Position numbers and translations under genes: made by a program
The notes under the pieces: model-generated
Told to the model about the DNA's origin: nothing
The model's input: only the letters and a program-made list of their open reading frames with translations
Database searches by the model: none
Part shown: one piece after another, positions 18,201 through 27,200 of the stretch
How the letters are laid out: the number at the start of each line of letters is the position of its first letter
Position numbering within the stretch: the stretch's first letter is position 1
Origin: an uncultured Akkermansia sp.
GTDB taxonomy: Bacteria > Verrucomicrobiota > Verrucomicrobiia > Verrucomicrobiales > Akkermansiaceae
Length of the DNA: 55,181 nucleotides
Reading direction: 5' to 3'
Assembly: GCA_947631275.1 (NCBI GenBank)
Contig: CANRKR010000005.1
Coordinates: 1 to 55,181, forward strand

Positions 18201-18455
18201 TTACCCGCGGCTGGCGCCACCACAGATTTTACAGTCATTGCCGGATGGGGTATCAGAACCGTGGCCCTTACTGTTTTTGTAGTAGCGGCAGGAACGATTA
18301 TGGGTTTTGCCGGATGATTTTGTGATCCAGTAGCGCGGATTTTCGGTGTCAGCTGAAGGAACATTTCCGCCTTGATCTGAAGGAGAGGGATCAGCGGAGG
18401 TCACCGGGGCAATCAACAGAAGCGCGGAACAAAGCAGTAAAACAGAGCGTTTCAT
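18201..18455 (-). CDS. Small secreted Cys/His-rich protein
   Basis: An 84-residue product. It has a strong signal peptide (MKRSVLLLCSALLLIAPVTS, cleavage probable before ADPS) and a Ser/Pro/Asp linker. It ends in a compact domain with the pattern YWITKSSGKTHNRSCRYY followed by CKICGG. The same kind of short module (YW-S-H-x3-CRYY, then C-x2-CGG) recurs at the end of small exported proteins in Bacteroidetes and Verrucomicrobiota. The one His and three Cys suggest a metal site. No function can be given. It is read toward the ferredoxin gene (convergent) and the longer upstream start (18527) would hide the signal peptide. Confidence 0.65.
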   Translation of the reverse strand: MKRSVLLLCSALLLIAPVTSADPSPSDQGGNVPSADTENPRYWITKSSGKTHNRSCRYYKNSKGHGSDTPSGNDCKICGGASRG

Positions 18456-18824
18456 GGCGAATTTTCGTTGGAGAATGGGGATAGATGCGGAGAACAGACG
18501 AGAGAACGACGAAAGACGACGTCTCATGTTTCCGGCTGTGCGAGAGGCATGCAGTGCTCAAGAAAGAGACACCGATTTCCGCAGAGTCGTGTGTACCATA
18601 TTTATCACGAAAAAGCAAGGGAAAAGATTCAGGGCACAACCGGCGGTTATTTCAGATTTGCCGGTGGGGAAAGACGCGACAGGGAAAAGAAAAATTGGCG
18701 TGATTTGAGAAAATGTCGATGGATATTTCGAGATTGCCTTGAATTTGCCCCTAGTTCGAACTTTCCTCCACGAAGTCCTCCCTTTGTTCGAATGCGATTG
18801 TCCCGTCGGGAGGAAAAAAGGTTG
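18456..18824. other. Intergenic stretch without a convincing gene
   Basis: Several short reading frames exist on both strands, but none has a signal peptide, domain, good start or coherent composition. Only the promoter at 18825-18853, at its right edge, is recognisable. Confidence 0.5.
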
Positions 18825-18853
18825 TTGAAAAAAAGGGAGGTTCTTCGTACTAT
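18825..18853 (+). promoter_or_regulatory. Promoter of the MacAB-TolC-type operon
   Basis: TTGAAA (18825-18830), 17 bp, TACTAT (18848-18853). The first gene starts with GTG at 18931, leaving a leader of about 70 nt. Confidence 0.65.
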
Positions 18854-18930
18854 AGGTAGAGGGGTGTGGTCGCCATACCTCCAGCGGCGGCTTAGCCACT
18901 GCCGAAGAAAGCAATCGAACAACGAGCAAC

Positions 18931-20400
18931 GTGAAAAAAATTCTTGTCATTACGATTTTGCTGGCACTGGTCGCTGCCGGAGTCGCAGTCTGGGCCGGAT
19001 TGCCGGGGGCGCGGAAGAGTGAGTTGCGCATGGTCACGACACGCGTGGTACGCGGGGATTGCGTAAGCAAGGTGCAGGCTACAGGGACACTGGAACCGGA
19101 GGAGCTCGTGGATGTGGGGGCGCAAGTGACGGGCGAAATCAAGGAATTCGGCACGGATGTGGAGGGGAAGCGAGTGGACTACGGCAGCGAGGTGAAAGCC
19201 GGGCAATTGCTGGCGCGTATTGATGACACGCTGGTGGAACTGGATATCAAGCGTGCCGAGGCATCCGTGGCCCAGGCGAAGGCGCAGATCATCTCGTCTG
19301 CTGCGGCGGTGAAACAAGCGGAAGCTTCCATTGCACAGGCGACAGCCAATAAGAACAAGGCGGATCGCGACTTGCTGCGCGCGCAGAAATTGGGTGTGGG
19401 GGATGCTCTTTCTCAGATGGAATTCGACCAGTACGTCAACACGGCGGAGAGCGCGGCTGCAGCTTTGCAGAGTGCGGAAGCCCAGCTTCACACTGCCCGC
19501 GCGCAGCAGGCGAACGCTGATGCTGCCCTGCAGAGCGCGCAGGCCCAACTCGCCATTGAGACGCGTAACAGGGATTACACGCGCATCACCACACCGGTGG
19601 ATGGCACCATTGTGGTACGTCAGGTGAACGTGGGGCAGACGGTGGTTAGCAACATGAATGCCACCACGCTGTTTCTTGTTGCGCGCGACTTGTCCAACAT
19701 GCAGATTTGGGCCAGTGTGAATGAGGCAGACATTGCGAAAGTGCACCCGGGGCAGGAAGTGCGCTACACGGTGGATGCCCTCCCGGACGAGACGTTTGTC
19801 GGGAAGGTCAACAAGATTCGCCCGAATGCTACCATGGCCTCCAATGTGGTTACCTACATCGTGGAAGTGGACATTGCCAACCCCGATCGCAAGTTGCTGC
19901 CTTACATGAGTGCGAATGCCAACTTCATCGTGAGGGAGGAAAAGGATTGTCTCATGGTGCCGGACGCCGCTTTCGAGTTTCACCCGTCGCACGAGATGGT
20001 TGCGCCCGGATACGTTCCGACCTCTGCTGCCCCGGAAGAAAGAGGAGGAGAAAATGAAAGGGGGATATCGCCACAGGCGACAGAGGATGAGGGGGATGCG
20101 AGCGTGATCTGGAAAAAGGAAGGAAATCGCGCCGTGCCCGTGCGCGTAAGGCGTGGGCTGGGAGACGGCACGCGCAGTGTGGTTGTCCCGCTGGAGGAGG
20201 AGAGTTTGAAGGAAGGCGATCTCATCATCACGGATGTCATCGGCGTTGTCGGAGCAACCAGTCAATCGGAGGGGGGTGAAAAAAATCTCTTTGGTATGAA
20301 TCGTCCGCAGCGTCGTGCGCGCAGCACCGGCGGAGCGGCTCTCAAACCGGGACAGGAGGCGAATAAGAACAGCCGCCCCGGTCCACCTCCTCCCATGTGA
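18931..20400 (+). CDS. Periplasmic adaptor (membrane-fusion) protein, MacA/HlyD type
   Basis: A 489-residue adaptor that would bridge the inner-membrane ABC permease and the outer-membrane channel of a tripartite exporter. It starts with GTG and an N-terminal membrane anchor (ILVITILLALVAAGVAVWAG). A lipoyl half (VQATGTLEPEELVDVGAQVTG) follows, then a long Ala/Gln-rich coiled coil (about residues 105-210), the returning half YTRITTPVDGTIVVRQVNVGQTV, and a beta-barrel region (KVHPGQEVRYTVDALPDETFVGKV). An insert near residues 350-390 is rich in Glu and Gly, and the tail is Pro/Arg-rich. It is the first gene of a four-gene operon: adaptor, ATPase, permease, outer-membrane factor. Confidence 0.92.
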   Translation: MKKILVITILLALVAAGVAVWAGLPGARKSELRMVTTRVVRGDCVSKVQATGTLEPEELVDVGAQVTGEIKEFGTDVEGKRVDYGSEVKAGQLLARIDDTLVELDIKRAEASVAQAKAQIISSAAAVKQAEASIAQATANKNKADRDLLRAQKLGVGDALSQMEFDQYVNTAESAAAALQSAEAQLHTARAQQANADAALQSAQAQLAIETRNRDYTRITTPVDGTIVVRQVNVGQTVVSNMNATTLFLVARDLSNMQIWASVNEADIAKVHPGQEVRYTVDALPDETFVGKVNKIRPNATMASNVVTYIVEVDIANPDRKLLPYMSANANFIVREEKDCLMVPDAAFEFHPSHEMVAPGYVPTSAAPEERGGENERGISPQATEDEGDASVIWKKEGNRAVPVRVRRGLGDGTRSVVVPLEEESLKEGDLIITDVIGVVGATSQSEGGEKNLFGMNRPQRRARSTGGAALKPGQEANKNSRPGPPPPM

Positions 20401-20439
20401 ATAAGAATGCAGGGACGACACGCGTAACCACTACTTGCC

Positions 20440-21147
20440 GTGATTGAGTTACGAGACATCACGAAGGTTTATCATCTTGGGGAGATTGATTTGCCCGTCC
20501 TCAAGGGGATCTCCCTGAGGATTGAGGACGGAGAATTTGTGTCGCTCACCGGCGCGTCCGGAAGCGGGAAGTCCACCCTCATGAATATCCTGGGTTGTCT
20601 TGACCACCCGAGTGGAGGGGAGTACCTGCTGGATGGGAGAGACATTGCCGGGCTGAACCCGGATGAGAGGGCCCGCCTACGTAACGCGCGCATCGGATTC
20701 GTATTCCAGAATTTCAACCTGCTGCCGCGCACCTCCGCTCTGGAGAATGTGATGATGCCCGCCTACTATCGCCACCCTCCGCAAGGCCATGCGGTCATCC
20801 GGGAGCGCGCCCTGGAACTCATCCGTCTCGTGGGGCTGGAGGACCGTATGCACCACACGCCAGCGCAGCTTTCCGGCGGCCAGCAGCAGCGCGTTGCCAT
20901 CGCACGCTCCCTCATCAACAGCCCGGGAATCCTGCTGGCGGACGAGCCCACGGGAAATCTGGATTCCACCACCTCTGTGGAGGTGATGAATATGTTCCGG
21001 GACTTGAATCGACAGCAGGGCATCACGGTCATCATTGTCACCCACGACCCGAAGACTGCTGCTTTCACCGACCGTGCCATCAACATGAGCGATGGGTTGA
21101 TCATGGAAGGGGTATCAGATGAACTTTCAGCCACCCTGAAGAAATGA
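20440..21147 (+). CDS. MacB-like ABC transporter ATP-binding protein
   Basis: A 235-residue ATPase of the LolD/MacB group that powers transport by mechanotransmission rather than by passage through the membrane. Walker A is GASGSGKS (residues 38-45), the signature is LSGGQQQRVAIARSL, Walker B is ILLADEPTGNLDS, and the switch His is in VTHD. In E. coli MacB the same domain is fused to the permease; here it is a separate chain. It begins with GTG and its stop overlaps the permease start (ATGA at 21144-21147), so the two are translationally coupled. Confidence 0.93.
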   Translation: MIELRDITKVYHLGEIDLPVLKGISLRIEDGEFVSLTGASGSGKSTLMNILGCLDHPSGGEYLLDGRDIAGLNPDERARLRNARIGFVFQNFNLLPRTSALENVMMPAYYRHPPQGHAVIRERALELIRLVGLEDRMHHTPAQLSGGQQQRVAIARSLINSPGILLADEPTGNLDSTTSVEVMNMFRDLNRQQGITVIIVTHDPKTAAFTDRAINMSDGLIMEGVSDELSATLKK

Positions 21148-22514
21148 AGTTCCGCATTCTACTTACGACCTGTCTCCGGGGGCTTATCCGCAACCCGATG
21201 CGCGCAGCGCTTACCGTGCTGGGTATCGTCATCGGCATTGCAGCGGTGGTGGCAATCATGGAAATCGGCGAAGGTTCCAAGCAGCAGATATCCGACAAGT
21301 TTTCCAACCTCGGAGCGGATGTCGTCAACATCTTCGGCGCCTCGGTGAGCACCTCCGGCGTGAATTCCGGCATGGGCGGCAGAGCCTCTCTCTTCCCGGA
21401 CGACGCCCGCGCCATCATGGAAGAGTGCAGAGATACCGTCGTGTGCGCTTCTCCTTTTGTGAGGGCTTCCGGACAGGTCATTGTGGGCAACACGAACTGG
21501 AGCCCCAACTCCATCAAGGGAGGAAATGAATATTACCTCGCCATTGAAGGATGGGAAGTAGAGCAAGGCACTGCCTTCACCGGGAAGCAGGTGGATGAGG
21601 CCGACCGTGTGTGTCTCATCGGCAAAACCATCGCCGATAAACTCTACCCCGGGCAGGATCCCATCGGGCAGGATATTCGCATCAAGGATGTCGCTTTCAC
21701 CGTTATCGGCGTGCTGGCTGCCAAGGGGGCGGATGGTATGGGCAACGACCAGGATGACTGCCTGATTCTTCCCTGGACCAGCATCCGCATGCGTCTCATG
21801 GGGGCCTCCGGCAGCGCGACAATTACCAAGGGCGGAGCGGCGAACAGTAATGCGAAGGCTTCCTCCACGAGCACTTTCTCCACCTCTGCGGTGGATTTTT
21901 ATCCCGGCTGCGATCTGCAGCCCTACACGAACGCACCGCATCCTTTGCGGACGCGCACGGTGGATTCCATCCTGGTCAAGATTCGCAGCAGCGATGATGC
22001 CACACCTGCCATGGACGCCATCACCCCCGTGCTGCGGAGGCAGCACCAACTGGAACCGGGCGTACTGGATGACTTTGAGATGCGCGACCGCTCGCAGTTC
22101 ATCAAGATGGTCACAGGCACGAGCGAAACGATGAGTCGTTTGCTCATTGCCGTCGCCATGATCTCGCTGGTAGTTGGCGGGGTGGGAATCATGAACATCA
22201 TGATGGTTTCTGTAACCGAACGCACGCGGGAAATCGGTTTGCGTATGGCGGTGGGGGCGCGTCCGCGGGATATCATGCAGCAGTTTCTTCTGGAGGCCGT
22301 CCTGCTCTGCATGATGGGCGGCATCATCGGCATCATTGTCGGACGTGTCGCGTCGGAGATCGTCAGCAGCAAGTTCGGCTGGCCCGTCATCTCTTCTCCC
22401 CTGGCGATGGCGCTTGCCGTGAGTGTGGCTGCCTCCATTGGCATTATCTTTGGATGGTATCCTGCCTTCAAAGCTTCCCGTCTCGATCCCATCGACGCTC
22501 TCCACCACGAATGA
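21144..22514 (+). CDS. MacB/FtsX-family ABC transporter permease
   Basis: A 456-residue inner-membrane protein with the MacB topology. One membrane helix lies near residues 20-40 (ALTVLGIVIGIAAVVAIMEIG). A large periplasmic domain of about 270 residues carries LFPDDARAIMEEC. Three C-terminal helices make up the FtsX domain, with LLIAVAMISLVVGGVGIMNIM, the cytoplasmic signature VTERTREIGLRMAVGARPRDI, and a final helix ending FGWYPAFKASRLDPIDALH. It would act with the ATPase and adaptor to push substrates (drugs, peptides or lipids) from the periplasm into the outer-membrane channel. The substrate is unknown. Confidence 0.94.
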   Translation: MKFRILLTTCLRGLIRNPMRAALTVLGIVIGIAAVVAIMEIGEGSKQQISDKFSNLGADVVNIFGASVSTSGVNSGMGGRASLFPDDARAIMEECRDTVVCASPFVRASGQVIVGNTNWSPNSIKGGNEYYLAIEGWEVEQGTAFTGKQVDEADRVCLIGKTIADKLYPGQDPIGQDIRIKDVAFTVIGVLAAKGADGMGNDQDDCLILPWTSIRMRLMGASGSATITKGGAANSNAKASSTSTFSTSAVDFYPGCDLQPYTNAPHPLRTRTVDSILVKIRSSDDATPAMDAITPVLRRQHQLEPGVLDDFEMRDRSQFIKMVTGTSETMSRLLIAVAMISLVVGGVGIMNIMMVSVTERTREIGLRMAVGARPRDIMQQFLLEAVLLCMMGGIIGIIVGRVASEIVSSKFGWPVISSPLAMALAVSVAASIGIIFGWYPAFKASRLDPIDALHHE

Positions 22515-22569
22515 TTTTTCTTTTCACCGTTTTTTACGCTGCAGCGCCGTTTTCCTTCGTCTCTCTCAT

Positions 22570-23946
22570 ATGTCTATGAAACGTTTTCCTCTTCTCCTCA
22601 TTTTCCTGCTCTGTTGTGTGCCGACCTCGTGCCGATTCGGACCGAACTTCCGCGGGGCGCCGGAACAGGGACTCCCGGCCACGTGGGTGAACAACATGCC
22701 GCCGTCGGGGAGGACGGAGGATCTCACCGCCTGGTGGAATTGCTTCGGCGATCCCCAGCTTTCCGGTCTCATCGTCCGCGGTTTCTCAGTGAATCCGGAT
22801 ATGGTGACGGCCGCCCTGGCCATAGCACGGGCCGAGACCGAACTGCGCACCACCCGCGCGGACCTCTTTCCCACCGTGGGCGGTTCCATCGGCGGCAGCA
22901 ATGATGGCGGATTTGATACCCCGACATCCCACGGTCGCTGGAATGGCGGATTATCCGCTTCCTGGTCGCCGGACATCTGGGGCGGTACGCGTCGCAGAGT
23001 GGAGGCCGCTGCCGCCTCTCTCGGTTCTTCGCAAGCCGCCGCTGCAGCTACTCGGGTGGCTCTTGCTTCCAGCATAGCTACGACCTACTTTGAGTGGATT
23101 TCGGCAAAGGAGAGCCTGCGTTTTGCAAAGGCTCAGCTGGCGTACCAGCAGCGCACCTACGATATCGTGAAACGCCGCGTGGAAACAGGGTTCCAGAATA
23201 ATCTCGACCTCGCGGAGGCTGAGGTCTCCATCGCCAATACCCGCGCTCAAATCCCCCACTACGCGGCAAACATCAAATCCTGCGAAAACACCCTTGCAAC
23301 GCTGCTGGGCACAACTGTGGACCGGGTGCAACTCTCCATGCCTTCGTCGGCGGTGTACAATCGCATCCCCCGCGTACCGACCGGACTGCCTTCCGATTTG
23401 CTTCGTCGTCGTCCGGATATCGTGCAGGCGGAATACAACCTGCACCGCGCCACTGCAAACATCGGCGTGCAGATCGCCAACCTCTTTCCCCGCATCAGTC
23501 TCACCGGCGGCGCCAGCGCCTCTTCCTCCTCCGACTTCGCGGATTTCTTTCGCGGCGCCGGGTGGAATCTCTCCGGCACTGCAGCTCAGACTCTCTTCAA
23601 CCGGACGGCGCTGCGCGCAGATGTTCGCCTCGCTCGCATCGCACGTCTGGAGAGCGCTCAGGTCTACCGCAAGACTGTGCTGAGCGCCTTTGCAGAGGTT
23701 GAGTCCTGCCTCATTGATTACGCGCGTCTCACTAATCAGCTTCCCGAGTACGCCGAGGCGGCTCGTGCCGGTAAACTGGCGGCGGAACTCTCCCTGCGCC
23801 TCTACAGCGTGGGCAACTCCAACTTTCTGAATGTCGCCACAGCTGAACGCTCTTGGTTGAATGCCGAACTGAACCTCATCGCCGCTCGTCAACAGGTTCG
23901 CATCACGCTCGCCCGCCTTTCTGCCGCTCTCGGCGGCGGGTACTGA
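22570..23946 (+). CDS. Outer-membrane efflux lipoprotein, TolC/NodT (OprM) type
   Basis: A 458-residue outer-membrane channel of the tripartite exporter. The start at 22570 gives a lipoprotein signal (MSMKRFPLLLIFLLCCVPTS then Cys21), as usual in NodT/OprM members. The longer frame starting at 22423 lies inside the permease gene. Two repeated outer-membrane-factor halves are visible: WWNCFGDPQLSGLI and SWSPDIWGGTRRRVEAA in the first, and GLPSDLLRRRPDIVQAEYNLH, LFPRISLTGGAS and EVESCLIDYARL in the second. All are typical of the family. It closes the operon and is followed by a likely terminator. Confidence 0.92.
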   Translation: MSMKRFPLLLIFLLCCVPTSCRFGPNFRGAPEQGLPATWVNNMPPSGRTEDLTAWWNCFGDPQLSGLIVRGFSVNPDMVTAALAIARAETELRTTRADLFPTVGGSIGGSNDGGFDTPTSHGRWNGGLSASWSPDIWGGTRRRVEAAAASLGSSQAAAAATRVALASSIATTYFEWISAKESLRFAKAQLAYQQRTYDIVKRRVETGFQNNLDLAEAEVSIANTRAQIPHYAANIKSCENTLATLLGTTVDRVQLSMPSSAVYNRIPRVPTGLPSDLLRRRPDIVQAEYNLHRATANIGVQIANLFPRISLTGGASASSSSDFADFFRGAGWNLSGTAAQTLFNRTALRADVRLARIARLESAQVYRKTVLSAFAEVESCLIDYARLTNQLPEYAEAARAGKLAAELSLRLYSVGNSNFLNVATAERSWLNAELNLIAARQQVRITLARLSAALGGGY

Positions 23947-23985
23947 GTCCCGGTTGGGAGTCAGATACAAAGGGGCAGTGGAATG

Positions 23986-24009
23986 ACCGGACTGTCTCCC
24001 CGGTTTTTC
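23986..24009 (+). terminator. Probable rho-independent terminator of the export operon
   Basis: ACCGG (23986-23990) pairs with CCGGT (24000-24004) around 9 nt, followed by a T-run. The stem is short (5 bp), so confidence is moderate. Confidence 0.5.
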
Positions 24010-24048
24010 TGAAGAAACGAATTTTTTTTCTATCTCCGTATTTTTGTG

Positions 24049-24077
24049 TTGACGTGGGGGGGGGGTATGAGTAGAAT
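24049..24077 (+). promoter_or_regulatory. Autotransporter promoter with a G10 tract as spacer (candidate phase-variable promoter)
   Basis: TTGACG (24049-24054), 17 bp, TAGAAT (24072-24077). Ten of the 17 spacer bases are one G run (24056-24065). In known contingency loci such as meningococcal porA, the length of a G tract between the -35 and -10 boxes sets transcription strength. Here the present length gives the optimal 17-bp spacing, so this copy should be ON. The leader to ATG 24219 is about 135 nt. Confidence 0.75.
24056..24065 (+). repeat. G10 homopolymer in a promoter spacer
   Basis: Ten consecutive G bases, the longest homopolymer I found in the window, placed between the -35 and -10 boxes of the autotransporter promoter. 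Confidence 0.95.
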
Positions 24078-24218
24078 ACGCTTAACGGGGTCTTTTTCAC
24101 TCGATCCCGGCTTCATTAAATTCTATTTTCGGTCTTTACAAAATAAGAATTATTTCCTAGAATCAGTCAGCTTTATCATCGAACCAGCTACCTCTCACCT
24201 TAACCTTTCTAAATACCG

Positions 24219-27200
24219 ATGAAACTACATCTGCCTATCCGGTTGCTCGCTGCTCTTCTCATGGTCATGAGTTTTCTGCAGGGTTTGTCCGCCCAAGAGG
24301 AGGTTACTTTTGATGTCGGAAACAAGACCGTCACCCTCGGGAAGGATAAAAATTACGAGGGTGGTATTAGTGTTACGGTCGATAATGGAGAAACGCTGAA
24401 AATTGAGACGGATATTCCCGGCGACAGCACGATCACGGTGAATGGAGGTTCGGTGTACCACACGGCCGGCAGGGTGGCGTGCGACAGCGACAACAACTTG
24501 GAGGTGAACATGAAGGGTGGCTATTACGAGATCACTGGCTATGCCAGGGAGGCGTATTCCGGGACAGCTGCCTATACGGTGGATCAGCGGGCAAAATTAC
24601 TGATGCGCAATGGATTCTTCAGCTGCGGGGGTGAGGGAAAGACGAATATCGAGGTGAAGGGAGGTTCGGAGTTTATCTCCAACATAGGCTTTGGCGGTCA
24701 CAATGGCGGCGAGATTACGATCACACTGTCAGGAGTCGGGACCAGAGCGGCCACGCAGACGGCACAGATGGGTTTCGGGTTTGAGGACAACAAATTGGAC
24801 AAGCAGAATGAAAAAGAAAACCTGAAAAAAGGCACGGCGAACATCACGGTGAAGGACGGAGCCACGTGGGAGGATCGGAGCTGGTATGGCTACGGACGCG
24901 GGAAAGGATACACGGGGGTTGTGAATTTGACGGTTCAGGGTGCAGGCAGTTCCTTCACTATGTTGGATCGCTCCTGGATTGGCTTTGGGTCCGGCGGGGG
25001 CACGGGGGAGGCAACCATCATTATCAAGGACGGTGGCAGCATGACGATGCGGGGAGGAAAGCTGTGCTACTCTTCGAATCGCGACACGTCTGTTGATCTG
25101 GAGGGGCGCGAGCTGTCGGAGCAAGCTTCGGCATTCGGTCAGGCTACGCTGGACATGAAGATCGGCAAGGTAGTTGACGAGGCGCTTCCCGAGCAACTGG
25201 AGGAAGAAGCGACGACGGCCGGAGGGGAATCAGTATTCACGCTTTCGGATGGCGACATCGGTCAGCATAGCGAGGGCGGCAAGGAAATGGCTGAAGGAAC
25301 GATCACCATCGGCGAAGGCGGTAAAATGGTGCAGGATGGCGGCGCCATCTGGGACGGAATCACCGTGCGTGTGAACGAGAAAGGGCAATTTGTGCACTCG
25401 AGTGGCACGTTTAACGGCACACTCGAGCTGAACAAGGGTACTTTTGAGCAGCGGGGCGGCTCCTTTACCGGGCAGCTTCATTTCGGCGCGGGGAGCAATT
25501 TCCAGCATACCTCGGGATCCATGGGGATCGATCTTCACCTGGTGGATGCAACCTACACCCTGAGTAACGGAACGATTGATGATGCGACTAACCGCACAAT
25601 TCAGGTGAGTGGCAATGGTAAAATGATACAGAACTGGGACCGCCTCGGCGATGATGCGGGGAATGTGACTATCACTGTGGGCGGGACGTCACCGACGCGA
25701 GCGGCTGTCGCGACGGCGGCGGAAGCAGCGGCCGTGTATGAATTGGGGGTTAACGGAGCCTTCGGCGAGAAGACCCAAGTGACGGTAGGGAGGGGAGGCG
25801 TGCTGGAAGTGAAGAGCCGGGTAACCGAGGGCGGTTGGACCACGCTGAAAGCAGAGGTGCAGGATGGCGGCGTGCTTTCTGTGGAAGGCGGCTGGATCAT
25901 CGGAGGTGACATTACCCTGAAGAATGGAGGGAAGATGACCGTGACGAATGAGTCGAGTGATCTCAACAAATCCACCGTGACGATAGAGGATGGGGCTACG
26001 TTCGACATGGGAGACGGCCGGTTGGAGATCGTCACTCTGGATGTGAATGGCGGCACAGCGACTCTTGGAGAGAGCGTTGACGTCACCGGAGGCACGTTCA
26101 AGGTGAGAAGCGGCAGCTTCACGCAGGAGGCGGAATTCGCTTCCAGCTGGTTGCGCGAAACAGTGGAACTTTCCGGCGGCAGCTACAAGCAATTGGGAGG
26201 AGATAGCAGGGTGGACGTGGTCGTGACGGGAGGAGTTTACACCCAGGAGAATGCGAGCTTCTCGGACGGCACCATCACGGTGAAGGAAGGCTCCTTCACG
26301 CAATCCGGCGATCGCGTGACCACCAAGAACACGCAGATTAATCTGGAGGGCGGCGTCTTTACCCAGATGGGCAGCATGAGCGGCACCACCCTCAATATGA
26401 CCGGCGGTACGTTCAACCAGAATGGAACCTTCACAGGGGCTCTCTCGATCGGCGGCGGACAGTACAACCAGAACGGCAGCATTCTCAGCGGGAACGTGTC
26501 CATAACCCAAAACGCCACCTTCATCCAGCACGAAGATCTTGGCGGCAAGGTGACCGTAGATGGCGGCGCTTACAACCAGGAGGCAGGCGATGTGGACGGC
26601 GGTGTGCTCGTTTCCGGCGGTGGCACAGGCACTTCAAAAGGCACCATCGATAACGGAGTCTCAGTGGTCAAGGGTTCTTTCACCCAGGCGGGCGGCGTGA
26701 TTACGGGCGGCGTATCGGTGTCGGACTCAGAATCCTCCTTTACGCAGAAGAAGGTCGGCGAAGATGCGACGTCGCCGGAGATCCTGGGGCGTGTGGAAGT
26801 GAAGACCGGCGGCTCCTTCAAGATGGAGGACGGTCACATTGCTAGCGGGTTGAATGTGTTCAACAAGGGGTCTTCCTTCACCCAGTCCGGTGGTATCGTT
26901 GAAGGCTTTATCGATTTTGACTACGAGGCGACCGGCGTCCAGACGGGTGGTACGATTCTGAATATTGTGAATGTTCGGGGCGGTTCCACCTTCACCCAGA
27001 GAGGGGACGGCGTTCTGAACAACGGGGTTTCTATGGTGTCGACGGGGAGCTTTATCCAGGAGGGCGGCACGATACACGGCACGACGGATGTGCGGTGGGC
27101 GGCTACCTTCACTCAGAAGGGAGGCACGGTGGATTTGCTTTCCATGACACAAAAGGGCTCTTTCACCCAGTCCGGCACGGGTCTCGTGAAAAAGGCGGTG

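Noticed and set aside
18892..20421. Minus-strand frame of 509 codons across the membrane-fusion protein gene
   Set aside because: The sense strand encodes a full adaptor protein with all expected motifs. The antisense product is His/Arg-rich nonsense.
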